The notes under the pieces are model-generated. The model had not been told where the DNA came from. It made no database searches and worked only from the letters and a program-made list of their open reading frames with translations. A DNA stretch of 59,748 bases from QWOP01 sp003669605 (lineage in GTDB: Bacteria > Planctomycetota > Planctomycetia > Pirellulales > UBA1268): NCBI GenBank assembly GCA_947481985.1, contig CANKIK010000011.1:1-59748 (forward strand). Reading direction: 5' to 3'. Position 1 is the stretch's first letter. Every line of letters starts with the position of its first letter. Below, piece after piece: positions 52,078-59,748 of the stretch. Position numbers and translations under genes: made by a program.

Positions 52078-52578
52078 GTGGGCAATGTTGTCTATCTACT
52101 CGTGATGGCCGGCGTCGCGGCCCTGGCCGGCATTGCCACGGCCATCGCCTATCGGCCGATCCGCATCGCCCGTCAGGCCGACCGCCTGGCACGAGCCCAG
52201 CGTGACTTTCACCGCCAGCGTGAGCAGTTGGAGGCGAAGTTCATCGACCGGGCGGCAGCCACCGGCAAGCCCCGCGGCCTGCGGTGGACAGACGTCAATT
52301 TCGACGACGATGTCTTCTATGCCCGGGATCGTCGAACCGGCAGCCTCAAGGCACTTGTGGCGATCGAGGTCTCGTTTGAGGCCATCGAGGGAGGGGGCAT
52401 GGAGGAAGTGGAGGCGGTGTCCACGATTCGGGCGGCAACCGCGGAATTCGTCTACGACTCCGGCCGCTGGATGACCCAAGGGCGCGTCTATTTCAATCTC
52501 CTCCCTTCGGCAACCGTGAAGTACCTCGCCTCCGACCTGGAACTGGTTGCCGAGGAGCACGCGGCCGCCCGGATCTGA
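52078..52578 (+). CDS. Small membrane-anchored protein of unknown function
   Basis: 166 residues. One N-terminal membrane helix (VVYLLVMAGVAALAGIATAIA) is followed by a charged helical linker (RIARQADRLARAQRDFHRQREQ) and a soluble domain with beta strands (FYARDRRTGSLKALVAIEVSFEAIEGG...EFVYDSGRWMTQGRVYFNLLPSATVKYL). No catalytic motif or known family was recognised; it looks like a conserved planctomycete hypothetical. GTG 52078 is chosen because a promoter lies just upstream. Confidence 0.75.
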   Translation: MGNVVYLLVMAGVAALAGIATAIAYRPIRIARQADRLARAQRDFHRQREQLEAKFIDRAAATGKPRGLRWTDVNFDDDVFYARDRRTGSLKALVAIEVSFEAIEGGGMEEVEAVSTIRAATAEFVYDSGRWMTQGRVYFNLLPSATVKYLASDLELVAEEHAAARI

Positions 52579-52880
52579 CAATCTGCGGCTGACAGCCTGC
52601 GAACCATCCGCCTCTGGCGGCCGGGACGCAACCATCTTTTGGTCTGCCGTCAGTCGACCGCTGCCATTTCCAATTTCCCCACCATTGCCATTCTCCGTGG
52701 CATGACCCTCGGCGTGCGGTCGGCGGACGAGGGAAGTCCTCTGGCACCCTCGGCAAATGGCGCAGAGCGGTGAAGCAGGGGCGTGCATGGCGGTCGCAGC
52801 CACCCTGGCTTGTGGGGGGACGGTGCGGCTGACGATACCTCTGACGGGGACCGCACGGGCAGGGTACCGGGGGGAGCAGC
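52579..52880 (+). other. 302-bp intergenic region before the exported hydrolase gene
   Basis: No gene recognised. CCGCC-TCT-GGCGG at about 52609-52621 forms a short hairpin after the small membrane protein gene and may aid termination. No clear promoter for the hydrolase was found. GGGGGAG just before GTG 52881 serves as a ribosome-binding site. Confidence 0.45.
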
Positions 52881-54764
52881 GTGACGGGGGCGACAAGGCG
52901 ACAGACGTGGCGCAGTGGTGCAGGGGGCCGGGCCATCCGGGCCGCCGTCCTGATCCTCATGGGACTGCCTGCCTTCCCCACCTCCGGTCAGGTCGTGTCG
53001 GTCGCCGAAACCGCACCGCCGGCCGCAGAGTTGCCCGCGGCGCAGGCACCCGCTTGGCAAAAACTGCGCGGGATATCGTTCGGCGGGTCGTTTCCCGGAC
53101 TTGATCAGCCCAAGCCCACTCCGCGGGAAAAAGCCTGCCAGTTGCTGACCCGTGGCATGGAATTGGGGAAGCAGTCGGGGGAGCTTGCCGAGAAGGGCAA
53201 CTCCCGCGCCATCGACGGGTTCTTCGCCGCCACTGAGTTGGCCTGGAACGCCGTCTGGACCTGTCCCGATGACCCCGAGATCCTTCGCGAATCGGCGGAG
53301 GTCTATGCCATGGCATTGGAGGGGCTGCTGGAGTCGGCCAGTCGCCACGGACGGCTCGACGGCCGTGGCTTGCGGATCGGGCCGGACTGGGGACCGATCT
53401 GTGTGCCAATCGAGACTCCCGGCATGGGGATCGACGCAGTGCGGATCGAACATGTGGCCGCCATGCAACCTCCGGACGACCCGCGGATCAGCCGCCACCA
53501 TGCCCGCGGCGGCTTCGGTCTCCCGGTCTCGGTGAGGATCGCGACGCCATGGAAACGCGACGGTACGCGGGCCCTCGCTCCGGCGCGGCAGTCTGTGGCG
53601 GCGACGGCCGTACTCCGTTTCAGCAAGCCCGCGGAGGAGAATTTCTTCGAGTCGTTCTCGGGGCCGCTGGCCCGCGACCACTCCCCCGCGATCCTCGACC
53701 TGGTCAATCCGATGGAGATTGCCGCGGTCTCCATCGGTCCGGCGTGTCCGCTGTTAGCGGCCGATCTGACGGCCCCGCTTCTGGACATGCTCGAGGGGGT
53801 CCAGCGCACCGACCGGATCACTGGATTCCTCCAGCCCTACGGCGGGAGCGACACCCAGCCGAGGCTCGAGCTCATCCAGCCGCACACGCCGGGGAGGATT
53901 CCGGTGGTCTTCATCCACGGTCTGGGGAGTGACGAGGGCACCTGGTTCGATCTGATCAACGAACTGAACACCAGGCCGATGTTCCGCCGCCGGTTCGAGC
54001 CCTGGGTCTACCACTACCCCACCGGCTCCTCCTTTCTCCAGTCGGCGGCGCAGCTCCGCCTTCAACTCCAGCAGGCAGTCCGTCATTTCGATCCAGAAAA
54101 GAAGGATCCGGCACTGGAAAACATGGTGCTCATCGGCCATAGCATGGGAGGCCTGCATGCCAAACTGATGGTTGTCGATCCGGGCACGGCGATGTGGGAC
54201 TCGATTGCCGACCGGCCATTTTCCCAGGTCCGGATGCGCCCGCAGATCCGCCGCGATGTGGCACCGGCCTATTTCTTTAAGCCGCTCCCCTTTGTGAAGC
54301 GGGTGGTGTTCATCGCCACGCCGCACTCCGGGAGTTCGCTGGCCTCGCTGTTGGTGGGGCGGTTTGCCTCGGCGACTATCCGCCAGCCTGCGGAAATGGA
54401 ACTGATCCACTCCGAGGTGGTGCAAGCCAATCCTGGTGCCTTTCATGCCGATTACGAAGCCAAGCTCCCGACCACGATCGATGTCCTGGAGCCGACGTCT
54501 TCGATTCTTTTAGCGCTGCATGCGCTGCGGATTCCGTGTTGGGTGACAACCCACTCGATCATCGGCAACGCCTCCACCTCGCTGATCAGCGGGCCCGGCG
54601 ACAACGTGGTGCCGGTGACGAGTGCCCGGCTCCCTTGTGTGGTGAGCGAAGTGATCGTTCCCGCCGTCCACACCAAGGTCCATCACCACCCGATCAGCGT
54701 TCTGGAGATCGAGCGGATCCTTGAGGCCCATCTCCTCGAAACGGGGGCAAGCCCATCGCCTTGA
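52881..54764 (+). CDS. Exported alpha/beta hydrolase (lipase/esterase-like)
   Basis: 627 residues. A signal peptide (IRAAVLILMGLPAFPTSG) is followed by about 300 residues of unassigned sequence and then an alpha/beta hydrolase domain: oxyanion region VVFIHGLGSDEGTWFDL, nucleophile elbow GHSMGG (Ser421), acid-loop candidate SGPGDNVVPV, and His candidate in VHTKVHHHPIS. Serine hydrolases with this pattern act on esters or thioesters of lipids. GTG 52881 has a strong upstream ribosome-binding site. The last codons and stop fall within a threefold 24-25-bp repeat. Substrate unknown. Confidence 0.85.
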   Translation: MTGATRRQTWRSGAGGRAIRAAVLILMGLPAFPTSGQVVSVAETAPPAAELPAAQAPAWQKLRGISFGGSFPGLDQPKPTPREKACQLLTRGMELGKQSGELAEKGNSRAIDGFFAATELAWNAVWTCPDDPEILRESAEVYAMALEGLLESASRHGRLDGRGLRIGPDWGPICVPIETPGMGIDAVRIEHVAAMQPPDDPRISRHHARGGFGLPVSVRIATPWKRDGTRALAPARQSVAATAVLRFSKPAEENFFESFSGPLARDHSPAILDLVNPMEIAAVSIGPACPLLAADLTAPLLDMLEGVQRTDRITGFLQPYGGSDTQPRLELIQPHTPGRIPVVFIHGLGSDEGTWFDLINELNTRPMFRRRFEPWVYHYPTGSSFLQSAAQLRLQLQQAVRHFDPEKKDPALENMVLIGHSMGGLHAKLMVVDPGTAMWDSIADRPFSQVRMRPQIRRDVAPAYFFKPLPFVKRVVFIATPHSGSSLASLLVGRFASATIRQPAEMELIHSEVVQANPGAFHADYEAKLPTTIDVLEPTSSILLALHALRIPCWVTTHSIIGNASTSLISGPGDNVVPVTSARLPCVVSEVIVPAVHTKVHHHPISVLEIERILEAHLLETGASPSP

Positions 54765-54798
54765 AACGGGTGAGGCCCATCTCCTCGAAACGGGGGCA
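54726..54798 (+). repeat. Three-copy 24-25-bp repeat spanning a stop codon
   Basis: Copies start with GCCCATC at 54726, 54751 and 54775. The first and third are nearly identical (GCCCATCTCCTCGAAACGGG), and the middle one has diverged to contain CGCCTTGA, which provides the hydrolase TGA (54762-54764). The third copy is beyond the stop. Confidence 0.8.
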
Positions 54799-54902
54799 GC
54801 TGACACGGCGCCGTGAGTTCTGCCGGAGTCCTCCAAGCCGGCGAACGCCTCGGCAGGTGAGCCGCTTGGCGCTCGATCCACGGGCGCTGGAGATCGCCGT
54901 CT

Positions 54903-55160
54903 TCAGATGCCCAGCGTGAGCACCGCCGCCACCAGATCGTGGATGGCCCGAGCGAACTGCGACTGGCTACCGAGTTCCTGACCCAGACGGATGAGCACCA
55001 AGCCCTGGATGAGCGTGTTCCAGCAGACGGGTTTCACGATCGAGCCCTCCGTGGTGATGCACCCGGCGCCCCGCCGACACCATTCATCGGGGTTTCCGCC
55101 GGGAATTTCCGGGGCGGCATCCTCACCGTCCCACGCAATGATTCTATTGGTGGCGGTCAA
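54903..55160 (-). CDS. Small hypothetical protein
   Basis: 85 residues with codon use like neighbouring real genes (strong G/C third positions). The C-terminal half is hydrophobic and helical (WNTLIQGLVLIRLGQELGSQ then FARAIHDLVAAVLTLGI). Four cysteines are scattered through the first two thirds. No family recognised and no clear ribosome-binding site. It is divergent from the glycosyltransferase gene. It could be a real small gene or the remnant of a longer one. Confidence 0.45.
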   Translation of the reverse strand: MTATNRIIAWDGEDAAPEIPGGNPDEWCRRGAGCITTEGSIVKPVCWNTLIQGLVLIRLGQELGSQSQFARAIHDLVAAVLTLGI

Positions 55161-55217
55161 GCGATCCTGAAAAGCGGACTGGTGAAGAGGCCGTTTCCGG
55201 GCCGAAACCTGTCTGGA

Positions 55218-56540
55218 ATGCGACCAGCGCCCGAGGAGACACCTGTGCCCCCATCATCCCCGCCGGTGCACGTGATCCTCGTTGGGCTGGGCAGTGCCGG
55301 AGACGTGCATCCTTTCATGGGACTCGGGCGGGAGATGCGGCGGCGCGGGCATCGCGTCACGCTCTTGGCAGCCGGCTGGTTTCGTGACCTCGCCGAGCGT
55401 GCCGGGTTGGAATTCGTCGATCCGTGCCCCGAACTCGACTTTGCTGCGGCGATCCGCGATCCGCGGATCTGGCATGCAGCCCAGGGCAGTCCGGTGATCC
55501 TTGATCTCTTCGTGCGACCGCTGCTGGAGCCGGTGTACCGCTCCATTGAACTGTTAAACGCCACGCAGAGCGATGGTGGGCGGATGATCGTGGTCGCCTC
55601 GAGCCTGGCGCTCGGCGCCCGGGTGGCACAGGAACGGCTGGGCATCCCCCTGGTGACAGCCCATCTTTCACCGGCCCTGTTTCGCGGTCTGGCCGAGGGG
55701 CCGCGGATCCCGCTCCTCATGGTGCATTGCGGTCCGACCTGGTGGCGGAGGGCGCAGTGGGCCCTCGCCGACAAACTGCTGATCGACCCGGTGATCGGCC
55801 GCTGGCTCAACCCCTTCCGCAAGCGGCTGGGACTGCCGTCGGTGCAGGGGATCTTCCGCGACTGGATCCACTCCCCGCTGCGGACGATCGGGATGTTTCC
55901 GGAGTGGTTTGCTCCGCCGCAGGCCGAGTGGCCTCGGCAGCTGCGCCTCACTGGATTCCCGCTCTACAGCGAAGAGGGGGTGAGCGAGCCCGACGACGCC
56001 CTCCGACGGAGCGTCGAAGACGAGCCGCCCCTGCTGTTCACTCCGGGGAGCGCCAACATTTACGGAGGGGACTTCTTCGCGGCCGCCGCCGATGCTTGCC
56101 GGCGGCTGGGAAGGCGGGGGCTGCTGTTGACGCGGTTCCCCGAGCAGGTGCCGCAACGCCTGCCTGACGGCGTGCGGCATGTCGATTTCATTCCCTTCCG
56201 CTGGCTGGTGCCGCGTTCGGCGGCATTGATCCACCATGGCGGCATCGGCACGCTCTCCCAGGGCCTCGCCGGCGGCGTACCTCAGGTGATCATGCCGATG
56301 GGGTTCGATCAATTCGACAACGCCGCGAGGATCGAGAGGCTGGGGGTGGGGAGGGGGCTAGGGCGCCAGGTGTTCCGCGGGGAACGGCTGGCTGCGGTAC
56401 TGCGGGAACTGCTCGACGACCAGACAGTCTCCCGGCGGTGCCAGGAAATCGCCAAGCGGTTGGAGGGGACAGACGGGCTGGCGGTGGCGGCCGACGAGGT
56501 GGAGGCCACGTTGGCCGCAGTGCAACAGCCTACTTCGTAA
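55218..56540 (+). CDS. GT1-family glycosyltransferase (UGT/MGT-like)
   Basis: 440 residues. N-terminal glycosyltransferase-28-like fold (VHVILVGLGSAGDVHPFMGLGREMRRRGH) and a C-terminal donor-binding region with the GT1 signature: FIPFRWLVPRSAALIHHGGIGTLSQGLAGGVPQVIMPMGFDQFDNAARIERLGVG. The HHGG-xGT and xxFDQ residues bind the UDP- or TDP-sugar. Such enzymes glycosylate lipids, carotenoids or small molecules. ATG 55218 is taken as start; GTG 55245 is closer to the conserved fold. No other pathway gene is adjacent, so the acceptor is unknown. Confidence 0.9.
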   Translation: MRPAPEETPVPPSSPPVHVILVGLGSAGDVHPFMGLGREMRRRGHRVTLLAAGWFRDLAERAGLEFVDPCPELDFAAAIRDPRIWHAAQGSPVILDLFVRPLLEPVYRSIELLNATQSDGGRMIVVASSLALGARVAQERLGIPLVTAHLSPALFRGLAEGPRIPLLMVHCGPTWWRRAQWALADKLLIDPVIGRWLNPFRKRLGLPSVQGIFRDWIHSPLRTIGMFPEWFAPPQAEWPRQLRLTGFPLYSEEGVSEPDDALRRSVEDEPPLLFTPGSANIYGGDFFAAAADACRRLGRRGLLLTRFPEQVPQRLPDGVRHVDFIPFRWLVPRSAALIHHGGIGTLSQGLAGGVPQVIMPMGFDQFDNAARIERLGVGRGLGRQVFRGERLAAVLRELLDDQTVSRRCQEIAKRLEGTDGLAVAADEVEATLAAVQQPTS

Positions 56541-57036
56541 CTTCGACCCGCTCGAAGACCACCAACAACCGACCGCTTCCTGCCGGGGCAGAGAATTCGG
56601 CGGGGCGCGGCCGCCCCGGTTCGGCGTAGCAGATCTTCCGGGTATTTCCGATCATTTCATAGATGCCGAAGGTGGTCTGGCCGGCATTGTTCCCCTTGGT
56701 CGCCATGAAGTCGATCGTCCGCGGAGTGACGGTGGGATCGATGGTGCTCGTCCCCTCGGCGATCTCGTTGCCATCAACGACAAGCGTCCACTCGCCGTCA
56801 CGGCCATTCTCGGTGGTGATCTTCCGGATGTCGTCGGGATTGAGGGCGTTGCCATTGACCTCAACAGACACCGCCCGCCAGGTGCCCTCGATCGCCAGAT
56901 GGTCTTTCTTGATCGCCTCTTGCTTGGCGTCAGCGGCCTGGGTATCGGCTGCCTGGCCCCGACTGCCGGCGGCCGATGAGACCACCACCAGCAGGCTGGC
57001 ACCGGCGACGAGCAGGCTGAAGCGGAGACGATTCAT
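56530..57036 (-). CDS. TIGR03067-type planctomycete exported protein
   Basis: 168 residues. Signal peptide (LRFSLLVAGASLLVVVSSAAG) followed by the TIGR03067 pattern: AIEGTWRAVSVEVNGN, a lipocalin-like beta strand run (WTLVVDGNEIAEGTSTIDPT..PRTIDFM) and IYEMIGNTRKICYAEPGRPRPAEFSAPAGSG. These proteins are numerous in planctomycetes and of unknown function. ATG 57036 begins the signal peptide. The 3' end overlaps the convergent glycosyltransferase by 11 bp. Confidence 0.92.
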   Translation of the reverse strand: MNRLRFSLLVAGASLLVVVSSAAGSRGQAADTQAADAKQEAIKKDHLAIEGTWRAVSVEVNGNALNPDDIRKITTENGRDGEWTLVVDGNEIAEGTSTIDPTVTPRTIDFMATKGNNAGQTTFGIYEMIGNTRKICYAEPGRPRPAEFSAPAGSGRLLVVFERVEVTK

Positions 57037-57077
57037 CGTGAACACCGGGGGAAAGAGGAAGTGGCAGGAGAAGTGGC

Positions 57078-58907
57078 TTATGGTAGCCGGTCGGGGGCGG
57101 CGAGCCAACTTTCCGCCGGGGCCTTGCCCCCTCGGGCAAGCTCCAGCAGGGCTTGGCTGCCGATCGGCTCGCGGCTCAGTAAGGGGATGATCGCCAGCCG
57201 CGCCACGGAGCGTTGCACACGGGCGATGTGCTCCCACTCCGCGACGGCCCGGGCTGCCAGCAACGGGGCCTGTGGCCCGGCGGCCGCGAGGGAGGCGTTG
57301 ATGACCCAGGCCCAAGGCTCGATGCCCGCCCGGCGCAGATCGGCCTCCAAAGCCTCCGCTTCCAGGACTGGCGTCGTTTCTGCAAGCGTAACGAGCACCA
57401 TCTTCGTCTGCTTCGGGTCTTGCAGGCGCATCAAAGGTGTCATCACCCGCACGTCCGATTTGAGATGCCGAACCACGTCCCGGTGATACGCCCCGGTGGC
57501 ATCGAGCAGCAGGAGCGTGTGCCCGGTGGGGGCCGTGTCGACGACGACGAACTTCTGTCGTGATTCCTGGAGGACGCGGGAGAAGGCCTGGAAGACCGCG
57601 ATCTCCTCGGTGCACGGGGAACGGAGATCCTCTTCAAGGAGAGCCCTGCCCGCCTCATCGAGCGAACCTGCTTTTGTCTCCAGCACATGGTGGCGGTAGC
57701 GGTCCCGCTCCACCTGCGGGTCGATCCGGCTAAGAGTGAGATGGGGGAATGTCGCTTCGACCGTGATGGCGAGATGGGCAGCAGGATCGGTGGTTGTGAG
57801 GTGGACATCGTGCCCTCGTGCCGCCAGTTCCACGGCGATGGCCGCGGCGATAGTCGTTTTGCCGACCCCCCCTTTTCCCAGCACCATTACCAAGCCGTGG
57901 CCGTCGCTCTCGATCCCGTCGATGAGATCAGACAGCGGCGCGAGAGGCGCTGCGGGGGGGCTTGTGGAGATGGTGGCCACCGGAAGTTCTTGGGGGCCGC
58001 AGAGGAGTGCCCGCAGCGCGCCGATTCCCACCATGTTCCGGGGCAGGAGCGGGATCTGGTCCCGCGGCAGGAGGCCAAGCGCCGTGGGCATCGTCTGCAG
58101 GGCCTCGTGTTCACGTTTCCTGAGGGAACAGGCGAGGGGATCGTGACTACCGTCCTCGGGCATCACGCCATTGATCACCAGTTTCTGGTTGACGATTCCC
58201 AGAGCGGCCAACTCATGGCTCGTCCGCTCCGCTTCGGCGAGGGCGGCCCGCTGGGGGCGGGCCACGAGCACGACCGTGGTCACCATGGCGTTTGCCAGTT
58301 CCGCCACGGCCTGGGCGTATTGCTGTCGTTGTCGCTCGAGGCCCGAAAGCGGCCCGAGGCAGGAGGTGCCAGAGTGATGGGAGCCGAGGAAGTCGCTCCA
58401 GGCGGTGGGCAACTGCAAAAGCCTGAGAGTATGGCCGGTGGGGGCGGTGTCGAAGATCACGTGGTCGTACTTTTCCCTCTTCACCTCATCGGTGAGCAGG
58501 CCGGTGAATTCGTCGAAGGTGGCGATCTCCGTCGTACAGGCGCCGGAGAGTTGCTCCTCCATTGCTTTGATGGTGTCGGCGGGCAAGATCCCGCGCACCG
58601 GTCCAACGATCCGGTCACGGTAGGCCTGTGCGGCCGCTTCGGGGTTGATATTCAGCGCGAACAGCCCCGGCACCCCGGGGATCGGCGTCGGTGTATGGTC
58701 CCCGATCGTGACGCCAAAGACCTGCCCCAGGTTGGACGCCGGATCGGTGCTCACCAGGAGCACGGTGAGCCCCCTGTGCCCCGCCATCCCGGCGGCGTTC
58801 CCGCTGTCGGCCAAAGCGACTGCCGTCGCGCATGCCAACGAGGTCTTTCCCACGCCCCCCTTGCCGGTGAAGAACAGGAGGCGGGTGGGTTTCTCGAGGA
58901 AGTGCAT
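57078..58907 (-). CDS. arsA: Arsenite-transporting ATPase ArsA, two-domain form
   Basis: 609 residues, two homologous halves each with a GKGGVGKT P-loop (from residue 15 and near 345) and a DTAPTGHTL signature. Cys124 (SGACTTE), Cys183 (GTSCLGP) and Cys432 (RSPCTEE) correspond to the metalloid-binding cysteines of E. coli ArsA (113, 172, 422), supporting genuine arsenite activation. ArsA energises the ArsB efflux pump; no pump gene is in the window. ATG 58907 has GGAG five bases upstream and leaves a 19-bp gap to arsD; ATG 58949 would overlap arsD. Confidence 0.95.
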   Translation of the reverse strand: MHFLEKPTRLLFFTGKGGVGKTSLACATAVALADSGNAAGMAGHRGLTVLLVSTDPASNLGQVFGVTIGDHTPTPIPGVPGLFALNINPEAAAQAYRDRIVGPVRGILPADTIKAMEEQLSGACTTEIATFDEFTGLLTDEVKREKYDHVIFDTAPTGHTLRLLQLPTAWSDFLGSHHSGTSCLGPLSGLERQRQQYAQAVAELANAMVTTVVLVARPQRAALAEAERTSHELAALGIVNQKLVINGVMPEDGSHDPLACSLRKREHEALQTMPTALGLLPRDQIPLLPRNMVGIGALRALLCGPQELPVATISTSPPAAPLAPLSDLIDGIESDGHGLVMVLGKGGVGKTTIAAAIAVELAARGHDVHLTTTDPAAHLAITVEATFPHLTLSRIDPQVERDRYRHHVLETKAGSLDEAGRALLEEDLRSPCTEEIAVFQAFSRVLQESRQKFVVVDTAPTGHTLLLLDATGAYHRDVVRHLKSDVRVMTPLMRLQDPKQTKMVLVTLAETTPVLEAEALEADLRRAGIEPWAWVINASLAAAGPQAPLLAARAVAEWEHIARVQRSVARLAIIPLLSREPIGSQALLELARGGKAPAESWLAAPDRLP

Positions 58908-58926
58908 ACAGACTCCGGTATTTCTT

Positions 58927-59310
58927 TCAGCAGCAGGAGTCGGATCCATTGCCCGTGCCGCCGCAGCAACCGCTTTTCAGGACCGGCAAGTCGGCCGGCC
59001 GGCCGATCGCCACGCCCGTCCAGGCGGCCAACTGGCTGCGGTTGGGGAAGGTGCCACGACTCACCACGGCGCGATCGAGGACCATCAGTGGCAGGCAGTC
59101 CACTCCATGTTTTTCCAACTCCTCCCGCACCAAGGCGTTGGCGGCGAAGGCCTCCGGTTGTTGGACGGGGTTGATCCGCTCGACTGCAACACCCTCCCGA
59201 GTGAGCCACTCGAGGTCTGCAGCAAACGTCACCAGAACCGGGTCCACCTCTGGTCCGCAGACACCACTCGAGCAGCATTGTGGGCGGTCAAATACCTGGA
59301 GCATGGTCAT
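58927..59310 (-). CDS. arsD: Arsenical metallochaperone ArsD
   Basis: 127 residues. The thioredoxin-like fold carries Cys12, Cys13 and Cys18 (QCCSSGVCGP) exactly where E. coli ArsD binds As(III), and vicinal Cys pairs near the C-terminus (115-116 and 126-127). ArsD delivers As(III) to ArsA, encoded 19 bp downstream. The start is ATG 59310; Met3 is an alternative. No arsR lies between this gene and the window edge. Confidence 0.95.
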   Translation of the reverse strand: MTMLQVFDRPQCCSSGVCGPEVDPVLVTFAADLEWLTREGVAVERINPVQQPEAFAANALVREELEKHGVDCLPLMVLDRAVVSRGTFPNRSQLAAWTGVAIGRPADLPVLKSGCCGGTGNGSDSCC

Positions 59311-59337
59311 GGGATCCTCACAATTTTGCGACGGCCA

Positions 59338-59562
59338 TCATTCCGCGGTGGAGGAGGGCCCCAAGCGTTGGTTGACAGAGGGCGCAAGCGCGGTGTGGGT
59401 GGTGTCTTTTCTATGCCGTGGCCAAAAGGGGCAGTGGCGACACCCGGAACCGCAGCACGATCCACGTTTGAGATGATGGGACGCCCGGAAGACCACGAAT
59501 CCACCCTCCCAGTAGAAGTCTGGTTCATCCGGGATCGGATCGGGAGACTCGAGGGGGGGCAT
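59338..59562 (-). CDS. Cys-rich small protein, DUF5522-like
   Basis: About 74 residues from ATG 59562. The core DFYWEGGFVVFRASHHLKRG followed by SCCGSGCRHCPF is the recognisable part of a small family (DUF5522-like) with clustered cysteines suggesting metal binding. Function unknown. It precedes arsD by 27 bp on the same strand, so it may belong to the arsenic operon. GTG 59667 would add 35 residues with no similarity. Confidence 0.7.
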   Translation of the reverse strand: MPPLESPDPIPDEPDFYWEGGFVVFRASHHLKRGSCCGSGCRHCPFWPRHRKDTTHTALAPSVNQRLGPSSTAE

Positions 59563-59748
59563 CGGTGGGCGTATTGTGGTGGAGCCCAAGCAGGCCCCAT
59601 TCGCAGACGGTGACGATAGCAGGGGCTTTGGCGATCCCACCCGGAGGGATTCTCGCTGCAGCGCCACACGCCCGATACCACCAGCCCCCGCGAGCAGTGG
59701 GGCGAATGGCCTGTAAAAAAAGAAAAGGGCCCGTGGTTGGGGAAACCA

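Noticed and set aside
1..59748. CRISPR arrays, tRNA or rRNA genes, prophage or insertion-sequence genes
   Set aside because: No cloverleaf, rRNA-like segment, transposase or integrase motif, or spaced direct-repeat array was recognised; the repeats present are short tandem units.

Overview
The window is about 60 kb of high-GC DNA from a planctomycete, probably Pirellulales-like. Supporting signs are a DUF1559 pseudopilin-like protein, a TIGR03067 protein, a PVC-type heme-binding C-terminus, several CRTAC1 (FG-GAP plus ASPIC/UnbV) proteins with TPR partners, an ECF sigma factor next to a Ser/Thr kinase, and lipid A genes showing a diderm envelope. No rRNA, tRNA, CRISPR array, insertion sequence or prophage was recognised. 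It reads as ordinary chromosome with densely packed genes, many in ATGA-overlapping operons.

Layout. 1-3.2 kb: end of a heme-domain protein, a decayed gene fragment, then an ECF sigma factor and a membrane Ser/Thr kinase. 3.2-7.1 kb: ychF on the minus strand, then an exported MsrA with an FG-GAP/CxxCH lipoprotein. 7.1-13.5 kb: pseudopilin, small lipoprotein, and a TPR / CRTAC1 / TPR operon. 13.6-18.9 kb: pyruvate carboxylase, tsaB and a metallophosphoesterase. 18.9-24.9 kb: yidC (with a PDZ-like insertion), mnmE and an aldehyde-dehydrogenase-like protein. 24.9-32.3 kb: UvrD-type helicase, TPR membrane protein, RluD-type pseudouridine synthase, and a second TPR / CRTAC1 pair. 32.3-37.3 kb: WaaE-like glycosyltransferase, FHA-GAF histidine kinase, M28 peptidase. 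37.5-41.1 kb: ompH/skp, lpxC, lpxA and a Gfo/Idh oxidoreductase. 41.2-46.1 kb: ABC-2 permease, a pair of M16 peptidases, an acetyltransferase. 46.3-50.7 kb: a four-gene Mn/Zn/Fe ABC importer. 50.9-59.7 kb: endonuclease IV, a small membrane protein, an exported alpha/beta hydrolase, a glycosyltransferase, a TIGR03067 protein, arsA, arsD and a Cys-rich DUF5522-like protein.

The most interesting system is the metal importer at 46.3-50.7 kb. Both permeases carry a cytoplasmic C-terminal region resembling a DtxR/MntR metalloregulator. The gene order matches chlamydial ytgA-ytgB-ytgCR-ytgD, in which a permease-repressor fusion is processed to release an iron-dependent repressor; Chlamydiae and Planctomycetes share the PVC superphylum. 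Here the two fused domains look complementary: the first keeps a helix-turn-helix but not the metal ligands, while the second keeps MntR-type ligands but has a degraded DNA-binding part. Two phased palindromes at the start of the operon could be the operator. The M16 peptidase pair shows a similar division of labour.

Start codons were adjusted by eye using ribosome-binding sites, signal peptides and family lengths. All family assignments rest on motif recognition; no database search was possible.
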